Shown one piece after another: positions 44,873 to 53,307 of a DNA stretch of 64,000 nucleotides; position 1 is the stretch's first letter; the number at the start of each line of letters is the position of its first letter. A program made the position numbers and the translations under genes. Below the pieces are notes generated by a model that saw only the letters and a program-made list of their open reading frames with translations, was not told the origin of the DNA and ran no database searches. Origin of the DNA: Natronorubrum halalkaliphilum (GTDB taxonomy: Archaea; Halobacteriota; Halobacteria; Halobacteriales; Natrialbaceae); contig NZ_WUYX01000008.1 in assembly GCF_009834785.1 (NCBI RefSeq), positions 1 to 64,000 of the forward strand. Direction: 5' to 3'.

Positions 44873-45907
44873 TCACCCCGAGTCAGTCGGCCCGATCTCG
44901 AGCGGGTCCTCCCGAACCAGTCCTTCGACGACCGCCGAACCCACTCGAGCGGCGTTGTCGATCGCCAGCGCGAGGCTCGCCGGATCGCCGTCGAAGCTCT
45001 CCCGCACGGACTGGCCGGGTGCGGGCCGGTCGTAGTTGGACACGGCACGTACGCTCAGATAGCGGTCGCGCAGGTCGAACCGCTCGAGGGCTCGCGCCGT
45101 CGCGGCGTCTTCCATCTGGGTCGTCACGTAGGGCCCGACGCTGTACCGCTCGCAGAGCCAGTCGACCTCGCGTGCGTACCGGGAACCGTGCCAGAACTCG
45201 TCGCCGCAGACCGTGGTCCCCCGTTCGATCGTCGGCCCAGCGTCGGGTGCCGCCGGATACTCGCGCTGGTACTCGCGAGCGGCGGCGTCCGCGAGCAGGT
45301 CGACGCCTCGAGCGGCCTCGAGGCCGCAGTCGACGACGCCGTCCGCGAGGCGGTGGACGTAGTCCCGCGGGCGGTAGTTGAGGCGGTCGATGGGGCGCTC
45401 GTCGGAGCGGTCGGCGTCCGCGGTGGCGGCCGTCGCGTCTCCGGCGTGATCCTCGCCGGCGGTCGGCTCCGCACCGTGTTCGTTGCTGGCAGTCGCGTTC
45501 TCGCCGTGATCCCACCGGTGTTTCCGATCCCAGTCGACGACCGTATCTGCGACCGCGACCGACCCGAGGGCCGTCGTTTCGGGCGAGGAGCCAGCGATCC
45601 CGCTCGAGACGACGTAGGCTGACTCGAGGTCGATTGTCGGGTTCGCGAGCAACGCAGTAACGGTGGTCGCCGCGTCGCTCTTGCCGATTCCCGTGGTCGT
45701 GATGGCGACGTTCGAATCGGTCAGGTAGACCGGGCTGTCGGTACCCGGTATCGCGAGCGCGTCGACGATGTCGGAGCGCTCGAGCCACGGTCGGCGTTCG
45801 TCGAGCGGGGCCTCGAACGCGGCGGTGAGGACCAGTGCGACGGGCCGAACGGGTGCCTCCGGTTCGGGACTGCGAGGTTCGGGGAGCGACGTATCGTCCG
45901 TAGACAT
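44873..45907 (-). CDS. Purine nucleoside permease (NUP) family protein
   Basis: A 344-residue protein with VALVLTAAFEAPLDERRPWL, then NVAITTTGIGKSDAATTVTALL and VVSSGIAGSSPETTALGSVAVAD, TTQMEDAATARAL and VRAVSNYDRP. This is the NUP family of fungi and bacteria. There is no TM segment, and the pattern of a GxGK loop, a GxAG strand and a late E(D)xA motif matches the nucleoside phosphorylase fold. It may thus be a soluble nucleosidase or phosphorylase rather than a permease. An acidic insertion of about 40 residues (about 150-190) is present. It is divergent from the SprT-like gene. Confidence 0.75.
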   Translation of the reverse strand: MSTDDTSLPEPRSPEPEAPVRPVALVLTAAFEAPLDERRPWLERSDIVDALAIPGTDSPVYLTDSNVAITTTGIGKSDAATTVTALLANPTIDLESAYVVSSGIAGSSPETTALGSVAVADTVVDWDRKHRWDHGENATASNEHGAEPTAGEDHAGDATAATADADRSDERPIDRLNYRPRDYVHRLADGVVDCGLEAARGVDLLADAAAREYQREYPAAPDAGPTIERGTTVCGDEFWHGSRYAREVDWLCERYSVGPYVTTQMEDAATARALERFDLRDRYLSVRAVSNYDRPAPGQSVRESFDGDPASLALAIDNAARVGSAVVEGLVREDPLEIGPTDSG

Positions 45908-45973
45908 GGCTCGTCCTCGGAAAAAGGGGAGCGAGCCCTTGTCAACCGACCGGTCTCGGGAGGAATTGGGAAG

Positions 45974-46651
45974 TTGGATGAGGTGCCTGGGAACCTGGAG
46001 ATTGAACCACTGCCGAAGACGACGGCAACCGCAAAACCTTCGAAACACGGCTTCGTTTTCGAGTCCGTGATCGACGGCGACGACGATGCTGGGGATCTCA
46101 CGATCGACGACGAAATCGTCGCTCGGGCCCGGATTCACGCGCGCGAGATCCTCGACGAGTACGACCTCGAGATCGATCGCGACGCCCTCGAGTGGACCGT
46201 CACCACCCGCGCTCGCCGACGCGCCGGGGCGTGTCGCTGGGACGCGAGCCGCGAGGTGGCGACGATCGTGCTCGCACGACAGGCCTACCAGCGCTACGAG
46301 TGGGAGGCGTTCGCGGGCGTCGTCAGACACGAACTCGTCCACGCCTGGGAGTTCCAGCGGTTCGGCGAGTCGGGCCACGGCGAACGGTTTCACGAGCAGG
46401 CGGAACGGCTCGAGGCCCCGCGTCACTGCCAGTCGTTTTCGGACCCGCGGTACGTCCTTCGGTGTCTCGGAGACGGCTGTGACTGGCACGCGAACCGCCA
46501 CCGCGCCTCGAAGCCGGTGAAAGCGCCGGATCAGTACCGCTGTGGCGCCTGTGGCGGGTCGATCGAGGTCAAACACGCGGACAGCGGCCGGACGTGGACG
46601 ACCGCGAGCGGGTTCGGCGGGACGAAGGCGGCGCTCGGCGACGCGTGGTGA
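45974..46651 (+). CDS. SprT-like zinc metalloprotease domain protein
   Basis: A 225-residue protein with the SprT pattern: VVRHELVHAWEFQRFGESGHGERFHEQA provides HExxH (HELVH, about 119-123) and the third ligand His downstream. A C-terminal zinc ribbon is formed by VLRCLGDGCDWHANRHR and YRCGACGGSIEV. The eukaryotic relative Spartan cleaves DNA-protein crosslinks; the archaeal role is not established. The start is uncertain: the frame begins with TTG at 45974, with alternative GTG codons at 45983 and 46067. The latter, giving VIDGDDDAGDLTIDDE, is plausible. Confidence 0.8.
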   Translation: MDEVPGNLEIEPLPKTTATAKPSKHGFVFESVIDGDDDAGDLTIDDEIVARARIHAREILDEYDLEIDRDALEWTVTTRARRRAGACRWDASREVATIVLARQAYQRYEWEAFAGVVRHELVHAWEFQRFGESGHGERFHEQAERLEAPRHCQSFSDPRYVLRCLGDGCDWHANRHRASKPVKAPDQYRCGACGGSIEVKHADSGRTWTTASGFGGTKAALGDAW

Positions 46652-46774
46652 GGCGACTGTATCGTCGGTATCAGTGCCGATCGAGGGCAAAGCGAGGAGC
46701 TACCGGAAGACAAGGGCCTGTTGCCGAGAGCGAGCCACGGAACACTTATTCGACTCTGTGGTCCTGTTTCAGCT

Positions 46775-47311
46775 ATGGGGATACTCGACTTGATGCTGGG
46801 CCAGTCCGAACCCGGCGAGAAAGGGGTCGAAGGTCGGTCGTACAAGCTGCCGAAGGAGACCCACGACTTCGTCTACCCGATCGCGGTGCGACGAGTTGAA
46901 CTCGAGGCGTTCGACCAGTTGCTCGAGGCCGAGGCCGACGCGCCTTCGATCGAGGAGAACACTGACGAGCTACAGGCGGTCTTCGACGACGTCCTCGGGG
47001 AGACCGAGATCGACGCCGAGGAACTGGCCGAGAAACAGCGCGAGCCGCGGATCGAAACCGAGCGGATCATCGACCACTGGAGCGAGCAACTCGCCGCGGA
47101 CATCGGCGTCGTCTACGCTCGGCCCGGAACGTATCCGACGCTGCTCTCCTTCGTCAAGCGCTGCAAACAGCGCGACGAGCGGGCCGACGACCCGTTCGCA
47201 GTCCCGGAAAGTTTCGGCGACGGTGCCGCCCTGCTCAAGCGACTCGGTAACGCGACCGACGACCAGTATCGCGCGGTCGTTCACACCGATCTGTTGCCGG
47301 CCGAGGGGTAA
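46775..47311 (+). CDS. Conserved haloarchaeal protein of unknown function
   Basis: A 178-residue soluble acidic protein, MGILDLMLGQSEPGEKGVEG, predicted largely helical (LEAFDQLLEAEADAPSIEEN and FDDVLGETEIDAEELAE), with a later VVYARPGTYPTLLSFVKRCK. No domain is recognised. The ATG at 46775 is chosen over an upstream start because the resulting N-terminus is compact. It is convergent with the HAD gene, 18 bases apart. Confidence 0.6.
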   Translation: MGILDLMLGQSEPGEKGVEGRSYKLPKETHDFVYPIAVRRVELEAFDQLLEAEADAPSIEENTDELQAVFDDVLGETEIDAEELAEKQREPRIETERIIDHWSEQLAADIGVVYARPGTYPTLLSFVKRCKQRDERADDPFAVPESFGDGAALLKRLGNATDDQYRAVVHTDLLPAEG

Positions 47312-47329
47312 GAGAAAACGATCGTTCGT

Positions 47330-48007
47330 TCAAACGATCGTCTCGAACGTTTCGAGCGACGAGAGCCGATACGTCGGTTCGTGGCCGCCGTCTCCGAGCT
47401 GATCGTGTCCGGTGTCGATCCAGGCCGAATCGATACCCATCGCGTTCGCGCCCGCGATGTCGGCGTGTAACGAATCCCCGACGTGGATCGCGGCGTCGGT
47501 CGTGGCGTCGAGTTCCGAAAGCGCGCGCTCGAAGGGTTCCGCGCTCGGTTTCGGATAGATGCCCGCACTCGGTTCCGTAAAGACGCGAACGTCGAACGCG
47601 TCCGCGATGCCGAGCGCCTCGAGTTTCTTCGTCTGCGTCGGACGGCCGCCGTTGGTGATGAGTCCGACCTGTCCACAGTCGTGAGCGTACTCGAGCGCCG
47701 CTTTCGCACCGGGACGGAACGCAACGGCGGTCGGGTCCTGGAGTTCGAGATAGACGTCCGTGAGCCGCGACGAGACGGCAGGATCGACGTCGACGCGGCT
47801 CGCGACCTCGGCAAACAGGTTCTCGTAGAACTCGCGATCGGTTTCGGCGGTCGGCAGCGACGGGATAGCAGCCCGCAGATCCGCGGGCGTACAGAACGGC
47901 TCGAGACCGGCCCGGTCGAACGTCGACTCGAGTAGCGTCGCAGCGTCCCGGGTCGGCTCACAGAGTGTGCTGTCGAGATCGAAACAAATCGCATCGTACG
48001 CAGCCAT
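47330..48007 (-). CDS. HAD family hydrolase
   Basis: A 225-residue haloacid dehalogenase-type phosphatase. Motif I is FDLDSTLCEP (nucleophile Asp near residue 9), motif II is GLITNGGRPTQ, a Lys follows in PKPSAEPFERAL, and motif IV is HVGDSLHADIAGANAMG. A helical cap lies between motifs I and II. HAD relatives of this subtype act on phosphoglycolate, sugar phosphates or nucleotides; the substrate is not clear. It is divergent from the regulator gene at 48151. Confidence 0.9.
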   Translation of the reverse strand: MAAYDAICFDLDSTLCEPTRDAATLLESTFDRAGLEPFCTPADLRAAIPSLPTAETDREFYENLFAEVASRVDVDPAVSSRLTDVYLELQDPTAVAFRPGAKAALEYAHDCGQVGLITNGGRPTQTKKLEALGIADAFDVRVFTEPSAGIYPKPSAEPFERALSELDATTDAAIHVGDSLHADIAGANAMGIDSAWIDTGHDQLGDGGHEPTYRLSSLETFETIV

Positions 48008-48150
48008 CTGGCCGGTCTACGTGCGGGAACGTTCTCAACGTTTCGACTGGTCTGGTGTGTGATAACACGACTGTTTGGCGAGCGACTCGCCGCTGACTCG
48101 AGGTGCACGTAATCCACAGCAGTTATTTTTCCTGACAGTCCTGTCCGTGT

Positions 48151-48969
48151 ATGGACGTCGTCAAACGCGTACACATCGTCCCGCTGGGCTACGAGTACGA
48201 CCGAATTCTCGAGCCGATCCGGAACCAGCGGGCCGACCTCGTCTACCTCCTCGAGGACGTCGGCACGAACGAGGACGCCCGGACGGGAACGGCCGACTAC
48301 CACGACGAACTCCGGACCGAACTCGAATCGATCGTCCCGGAGTTCAGAACGCGGCTCTGCGACCTGACCGACGTCTACGCTGTCCTCGGCGAGGTGACGA
48401 CGATCGCCGCGGACCACGCTGACGACAACGTCTCGGTCAACGTCTCCGGCGCGGGGACGATTCCCGCGATCGGCGCGACGATGGCGTGCATGGACGTTTC
48501 GACGGACGCGCGGGCCTACTACGTCGAGCCTTCGGCGTACGGTCACGACGGAGAACGCGAACCGGTATCGACCGGCGTTACCGCGACCGAACAGCTTCCG
48601 ACGTATCCGATCGATTCGCCGACGCCGGATCAGGTCGCGATTATGGGATTTCTGGCCGACCCCGAATCGTGGGACGGCTACCACGAGGCGCGGACCGCGC
48701 CGCCCAAGAAAAAAGACCTGATCGAGTACGCTCGAGCGCAGGGACTTTCCTTTATGGCCGATCGACAACCCCCCGCCGGACGCGACAGCGAGGACAAGGG
48801 TGCCTTTCGCGTCCTCGATACGCACGTTCTTGATCCGCTCAAGGCTGACGGGTACGTGACGGTCGAATCCGTCGGCCGCCGGCGCGTGGTCGAACTCACC
48901 GACCAGGGGGCAAACGCCTACCGGGCGTTCAAGCACAAGCTCGCGGCTGTCGGCGAAGAGGGCGGGTAG
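48151..48969 (+). CDS. HFX_2341-type regulator (Rossmann-like ligand domain plus winged helix)
   Basis: A 272-residue protein. The N-terminal half (1-150) has alternating strands and helices: VHIVPLGYEYDRILEPI, DLVYLLEDVGTN, DDNVSVNVSGAGTIPAIGATMACMD. This resembles CARF-type nucleotide-binding folds. The C-terminal half contains helices and a wing consistent with a winged-helix DNA-binding domain: DQVAIMGFL, KKKDLIEYARAQGLSFMADR, RRVVELTDQGANAYRAF. I recognise the family as HFX_2341/DUF6293. No CRISPR array or cas gene is present in the window, so a role outside CRISPR is likely. Ligand and targets are unknown. Confidence 0.75.
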   Translation: MDVVKRVHIVPLGYEYDRILEPIRNQRADLVYLLEDVGTNEDARTGTADYHDELRTELESIVPEFRTRLCDLTDVYAVLGEVTTIAADHADDNVSVNVSGAGTIPAIGATMACMDVSTDARAYYVEPSAYGHDGEREPVSTGVTATEQLPTYPIDSPTPDQVAIMGFLADPESWDGYHEARTAPPKKKDLIEYARAQGLSFMADRQPPAGRDSEDKGAFRVLDTHVLDPLKADGYVTVESVGRRRVVELTDQGANAYRAFKHKLAAVGEEGG

Positions 48970-48989
48970 CTATCCCGCGGAGAACAGGT

Positions 48990-49180
48990 GATGTGTGAAC
49001 GGAATAGCGGCGGCTGACGGTTGCAGGCTCGAGTCGACAGCGATGGATCGGCGGAGGGCCGAAGCAGCGATTACTGGCGGTTGGAGGTTGGAGGGCCGAA
49101 GCGTCGATGACTGACAGCCGGAGAGCTGAAGCGAACGGCTGACGGCTGGAGGGCCGTCGTCAACGGGGCCGACGCCGCAG
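48990..49180. repeat. Degenerate short repeats rich in GGCTGACGG and GGAGGGCCGAAGC
   Basis: GGAGGGCCGAAGC occurs at about 49054 and again about 37 bases later, with a variant GGAGAGCTGAAGC further on. The intervening GGCTGACGGTT-like words recur at both ends. No coding frame is credible. It looks like decayed tandem repeats between the regulator and the next gene. Confidence 0.5.
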
Positions 49181-49186
49181 GAACAC

Positions 49187-49777
49187 TCACTCGTCGCGGG
49201 CAACCAGCGCGTCGAGCGTTGTTCCCAACCGCGCGAACTCGAGGTCCGCCTCGAGTCGTTCGACGTGAGCTCGAAGCGCCGCTTCGTCGAGACCCCGCTG
49301 CTCGAGGTCATCGCGACACTCGTTCGGGTCGGTCGCTCGAGCGAGCAGGATCGGGGCTGCGTCGGCGAGGTACGAGCCGGGAAGCTCGGGGCCAGCGACA
49401 CTCCCGCGCTCGGCCGCGGCCAGGAGTTCGTGTGCCACGACGAGCCGTCGCCGCAGCGACCGAATCTCCGACTCGGCTGCCGGCGGGCTCAGGTGGCTCG
49501 CCAGCAACTCCTCGGCCGCAGTCACTCGATCCGGATCGACGTCGAACAGCGACTCGAGACACGCGGACTCGAGCGGTCGATCGTTTGTCCGACGGCCGGC
49601 GAGTCGAACGGCACCGAGGACGGCCGCCGACCGGCCGTACTCGAGGGTCGCCAGTTCGCCGGCGTGATCGAACGCTGCACGGGCGACAGCGGCGACTACG
49701 TCGGCGTCAGCCTCGAGCCGACGAATCGCCTCGTCGACCGTCAGTTCGTCGCCCGTCTGGGAGTGTCGCTGACCCAT
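49187..49777 (-). CDS. Helical haloarchaeal protein of unknown function
   Basis: A 196-residue soluble, acidic, Ala/Leu/Glu-rich and almost wholly helical protein (TVDEAIRRLEADADVVAAVA, LRRRLVVAHELLAAAERG, LRAHVERLEADLEFARLGTT). There is no cysteine pair, catalytic motif or TM segment. Upstream lie a TATA-like CAATAATATC and, beyond it, an inverted repeat at 49821-49857 that could be its operator. Confidence 0.6.
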   Translation of the reverse strand: MGQRHSQTGDELTVDEAIRRLEADADVVAAVARAAFDHAGELATLEYGRSAAVLGAVRLAGRRTNDRPLESACLESLFDVDPDRVTAAEELLASHLSPPAAESEIRSLRRRLVVAHELLAAAERGSVAGPELPGSYLADAAPILLARATDPNECRDDLEQRGLDEAALRAHVERLEADLEFARLGTTLDALVARDE

Positions 49778-49820
49778 ACGCGAAAAGTGACGCTATCGGA
49801 TATTATTGACTTCTAAGAAA

Positions 49821-49857
49821 GTAACGATACTACTGATACTATCAATACTATCGTTAC
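49821..49857. promoter_or_regulatory. Inverted repeat GTAACGATA/TATCGTTAC
   Basis: Perfect 9-base arms at 49821-49829 and 49849-49857 enclose ATACTA-like repeats. It sits just upstream of the TATA-like sequence of the minus-strand gene ending at 49777, and about 230 bases before the dehydroquinate synthase gene. The rest of this 310-base intergenic region (to 50088) shows nothing else. Confidence 0.5.
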
Positions 49858-50088
49858 TACCGTTCCTTTCGCCCGTTCGAGACGATCATCGATATCGTGA
49901 GAGACTGATGTACGTGAGCCCACCCCTTCGAACCGCACGAGTAGTCTCCGACGACTCGCCTCGCCGGCCGAGCGCGTAACTCGGGACCGGAGACTCCGGT
50001 TCGTCGAAACGGTGGCCCATCGGGTAGCCGACAGGAGTTCCCTGCGGCATTCGCCACGTTCAAGCCGGTTCCCTTCGACGGTCGATTT

Positions 50089-51300
50089 ATGACGCGATCT
50101 GTCTGGGTAAAAGCCGACGACACGGTCGGCGACTGGGACGACCGCCGTGCGCGGATTACCACCGCGCTCGAGGCGGGTGCAGACTGGGTATTGGTCGACG
50201 AGGACGACGTTTCCCGCGTGCGCGAACTCGGCGATATCAACGTCGCCGCGTTTCGAACCGACGGCGACGTGACGCTGGTCGACGACATCGAAGACGCCGA
50301 AGCCGACGTGGACGAGGTCGACGACGTCGAATCGTCCGCGCGCCCGGACGCCGTTATCGTCGGCAAAGACGGCGAAGGCGACGCGACGATCGATCTCCCC
50401 GAAGACTTCTCCGGCTCCGCGGATCTCTCGACCCTTCGCCGCCGCGACGGCGATCTCGAGCGCGGCGCCTACGTGCGCATTCTCGGCCAGGAGTACGAAC
50501 AGTTCGCCGAAACCGCCGCGGACGAGGCCGATCACACCATCGTCGTCGGCGAGGACTGGACGATCATCCCCCTCGAGAACCTGATCGCCCGGATCGGCGA
50601 GGAAACCGATCTCGTCGCCGGCGTGACCAGCGCCGAAGAGGCGAAGACGGCCTTTGAAACCCTCGAGATCGGCGCCGATTCGGTCCTGCTGGACTCGGAC
50701 GATCCCGACGAAATTCGCCGGACGGTCGAGGTCCGCGACGAGGCCGAACGCGAGTCACTGGACCTCCAGTACGCGACGGTCCTCGACATCGAACGCGTCG
50801 GCAGCGCCGATCGGGTCTGTGTCGATACGGGCAGCCTGCTCGAACACGATGAGGGGATGCTGGTCGGGTCGATGGCTCGCGGCCTCGTCTTCGTCCACGG
50901 CGAGACCGCCGAGTCTCCCTACGTCGCCTCGCGACCCTTCCGGGTCAACGCGGGTGCCGTCCACGCCTACGTCCGCACGCCCGACGGCGGCACCAAGTAC
51001 CTCTCGGAACTCCAGAGCGGCGACGAGGTGCAGGTCGTCGACCTCGACGGGAACACCCGCGAAGCGATCGTCGGACGCGTCAAAATCGAGAAACGACCGA
51101 TGTTCCGCGTCGCCCTCGAAACCGACGACGGCGACCGCGTCGAGACGCTCCTCCAGAACGCGGAGACGATCAAGGTCCCGACCCGAGAGGGACGGACGGC
51201 AGTGACCGACCTCGAGGCCGACGACGAACTCCTCTTGTACTACGAAGACACGGCGCGACACTTCGGCGAAGCGGTCGAAGAGAGCATTATCGAAAAGTAA
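50089..51300 (+). CDS. 3-dehydroquinate synthase II
   Basis: A 403-residue archaeal enzyme that oxidatively cyclises the ADTH synthase product to 3-dehydroquinate, replacing bacterial AroB. It begins MTRSVWVKADDTVGDWDDRR, and contains VLVDEDDVSRVRELG, GEDWTIIPLENLIAR, DVERVG-like LDIERVGSADRVCVDTGSLL, EGMLVGSMARGLVFVHGE and the C-terminal RPFRVNAGAVHAYVRTPDG. Length is slightly above methanogen homologues (about 380), due to an acidic insertion near 65-85. It is separate from ADTH synthase (41794) and aroD (56950) in this genome. Confidence 0.95.
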   Translation: MTRSVWVKADDTVGDWDDRRARITTALEAGADWVLVDEDDVSRVRELGDINVAAFRTDGDVTLVDDIEDAEADVDEVDDVESSARPDAVIVGKDGEGDATIDLPEDFSGSADLSTLRRRDGDLERGAYVRILGQEYEQFAETAADEADHTIVVGEDWTIIPLENLIARIGEETDLVAGVTSAEEAKTAFETLEIGADSVLLDSDDPDEIRRTVEVRDEAERESLDLQYATVLDIERVGSADRVCVDTGSLLEHDEGMLVGSMARGLVFVHGETAESPYVASRPFRVNAGAVHAYVRTPDGGTKYLSELQSGDEVQVVDLDGNTREAIVGRVKIEKRPMFRVALETDDGDRVETLLQNAETIKVPTREGRTAVTDLEADDELLLYYEDTARHFGEAVEESIIEK

Positions 51301-51417
51301 CGTCGCCGTCGGTTCGGGAACCAACTGGGCGAAACGCTGGCCGCTATTCCATCCGTACCGATTCTCCGTACACGAGCAGCAACTGTGGGCAAGGCGAGAA
51401 CGCAGAAGCGTATCAGT

Positions 51418-51876
51418 TTACGGTCGGGTCGGTTCTTCGCGTTCGGATTGGTCGGCATCCGCAGACTCCGATTCCGGCTCTACGGGCTCGATACGGGTCG
51501 TACACCAGTGACAGAACTCGAGGTCTGCGTCGAGTTCCTTGCCGCATTCGGGACAGGACGGCCCCTCGACCGACTCGCCGTTGTTGCTGCCCGGGGGGAA
51601 CCCCATCGCCCGAAAGGTGGCATCGATGGCCGCAAACAGGACGAGAAACGAGAGCACGAACTGGGAGATCGTATCGGTCTCTGATGTGGCGATATCCATC
51701 GCGTCCGATATCGAGCCGGCGGCGGCGATCTGTTCGGTTGGGAAAAATAGCAGGATCGCCGAAATGTAGAGACCTGCAAACACCAGGGCACGGAGCCAGT
51801 CCCGGATCAGGGCGTGCCCTGCACCGGGCATGAACACCGAGAGGCCAGCGGCGGCGAGCGCGCGGAGCCATGTCAT
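51418..51876 (-). CDS. Membrane protein with C-terminal zinc ribbon (DUF7575-like)
   Basis: A 152-residue protein. Three hydrophobic segments (about 3-20, 30-45 and 72-88; e.g. GLSVFMPGAGHALIRDWLRALVF) are followed by a zinc ribbon, CPECGKELDADLEFCHWC, and an acidic tail. The N-terminal part resembles small DUF-type membrane proteins with a PGAGH loop. Function unknown. It overlaps no other gene. Confidence 0.75.
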   Translation of the reverse strand: MTWLRALAAAGLSVFMPGAGHALIRDWLRALVFAGLYISAILLFFPTEQIAAAGSISDAMDIATSETDTISQFVLSFLVLFAAIDATFRAMGFPPGSNNGESVEGPSCPECGKELDADLEFCHWCTTRIEPVEPESESADADQSEREEPTRP

Positions 51877-51975
51877 CGTACGTGGTGATAGGGGACCCCC
51901 GCCCTTAACATTCCGATTTCTGTTTTTCGTTACTATCTCGGCTACTCGATCGGCTGTGAGCGGCTTGCCCCGTTC

Positions 51976-52407
51976 TTAGCCGTTGCAAGGTGTGACGTCT
52001 ATGGTCCGTTCGATCGTGATCCCGTCGCCGGAGAGCGTGAGGTCGATCGTACTCGGCTCATCGCCGACGGTGTCGCAGGTGACGTCCGCCGTTATCGTCT
52101 CGTTCTCGCCGGCGTCGATCGAATCGTTGGCGTTGGTCGATATACCCGCGTCGCTCTCGTCTACCGTCAGATTCAGCGACCTCTCGGCACGGTTCGTCAC
52201 AGTGATCAGGTCGACCGGCGCTTCCTCGGATCCGTTCTCCGTCGAAACGGACTGCTCGTGGGTCTCGAATCCGACCATCGCCGCATCGTCGTCGACGACT
52301 TCGATCTCGACCCCCCGCTCGAGTACGACCGTCGAAACGCCGACGCTCGAGGTGACGAGCAACAGGACACCGAGGAGCGTCACCGCGAGTCCGACTCGGT
52401 TCGTCAT
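51976..52407 (-). CDS. Small exported/anchored protein with beta-sandwich domain
   Basis: A 143-residue protein. One N-terminal hydrophobic segment (about 5-27, LAVTLLGVLLLVTSSVGVS) acts as a signal or anchor. The rest looks like an Ig-like beta-domain with VDLITVTNRAERSLNLTVDE, ENETITADVTC and IDLTLSGDGITIERTIDV, resembling the camelysin/DUF1102 group of surface proteins; two cysteines near the C-terminus may pair. It overlaps the upstream DUF7344-type regulator by ATGA, so the two are co-translated. Confidence 0.7.
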   Translation of the reverse strand: MTNRVGLAVTLLGVLLLVTSSVGVSTVVLERGVEIEVVDDDAAMVGFETHEQSVSTENGSEEAPVDLITVTNRAERSLNLTVDESDAGISTNANDSIDAGENETITADVTCDTVGDEPSTIDLTLSGDGITIERTIDVTPCNG

Positions 52408-52976
52408 GGCGGCTTCCCCTCCGATCCGAGTCGGTTGTGTCGCGTATAGTAGGTGTGAGCCACCGCCGACGCGGTGAACATCGCGACGAGTATCGTCGCG
52501 AGCGCCAACCCGGAGAGGTCGGCGAACGGATACACCGAGTACCACGTCAGCGCAGTGATCGTCACACCGATCCCCGAGAGCGCGAGATAGCACTGGCTCC
52601 ACGGAATGTCGTTTTCCGGGACGTACTCGAGGTACATTCGAACGGTGCGTGCGTCCTCGGTGAGCACGACTTCGCCGCGGTTCCGATCGTACTCGATCAC
52701 CCCTGCATCGGCGAGTTTCGGCAGGTGTGACTGGCGGAGGGCGGTATAGATCCGCTTGCGTTTCTTCCACGGCAGATCCTCGGGCGACGTGTCGTACTCC
52801 CAGGCCGAGACCGTATCAACGAGCGTCCGAAGATCGACCCGTTGACCGTCTCGTTGCTTGAGAAAGTGGAGCACCCACCGCCGCCGGCGATTGCTCAACA
52901 CCGTGAATATTTCGTCGCGCGTCAGTTCCTCGGACTGTCGTCGAGGGTTCTCCCTCGCTGGAACGCTTTCGGTCAC
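52404..52976 (-). CDS. Winged-helix membrane protein (DUF7344-type), second paralogue
   Basis: A 190-residue protein: winged-helix core LTRDEIFTVLSNRRRRWVLHFLKQ and RKRIYTALRQSHLPKLADAG, then VEYVPENDIPW-like linker and two TM segments (about 130-175). It is the same architecture as the protein at 2935-3564, with clear similarity through WEYDT and HLPK. It starts with GTG at 52976; an A/T-rich promoter lies at about 53013-53030. It is coupled to the small exported protein and divergent from signal peptidase, suggesting local regulation. Confidence 0.82.
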   Translation of the reverse strand: MTESVPARENPRRQSEELTRDEIFTVLSNRRRRWVLHFLKQRDGQRVDLRTLVDTVSAWEYDTSPEDLPWKKRKRIYTALRQSHLPKLADAGVIEYDRNRGEVVLTEDARTVRMYLEYVPENDIPWSQCYLALSGIGVTITALTWYSVYPFADLSGLALATILVAMFTASAVAHTYYTRHNRLGSEGKPP

Positions 52977-53307
52977 CCCATCACCCTTCTATCAACGTAC
53001 CTGCTACCGCATATGTTAGTTAATTGTAAGCTGTTCCTCGACGACCATTCTGCGAGATCTGGTGTTGGGAAATAAACAGATCCTGTCCAAAATCGACTCG
53101 ATACCCCATAATTTTACTCGCGGGCTGCCAACAGAGTATTCCGGCTAAATCCGATTGATCGATCCTAATACCTCATTTTCCGACTGCAGTGACCGCCAGC
53201 AGTGATCGAAATCGGCCCATAGCAAAACGTGACAGTTCCGTTCGGTGAAACGACGCGCCGCGAGCGGCCGCGTGACGGCACTCGTTATCGCGTCGAGGGG
53301 AGCACAC
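52977..53307. other. Divergent intergenic region of the signal peptidase module
   Basis: About 330 bases. Its left third carries A/T-rich sequence suited to the promoter of the regulator; a CATAATTTTACT stretch near 53108 could serve the signal peptidase side. No credible ORF, tRNA or repeat is visible. Confidence 0.4.

Noticed and set aside
47281-48936. 551-codon minus-strand frame spanning the HAD gene and the regulator
   Set aside because: It shadows two real genes with clear motifs in other frames.
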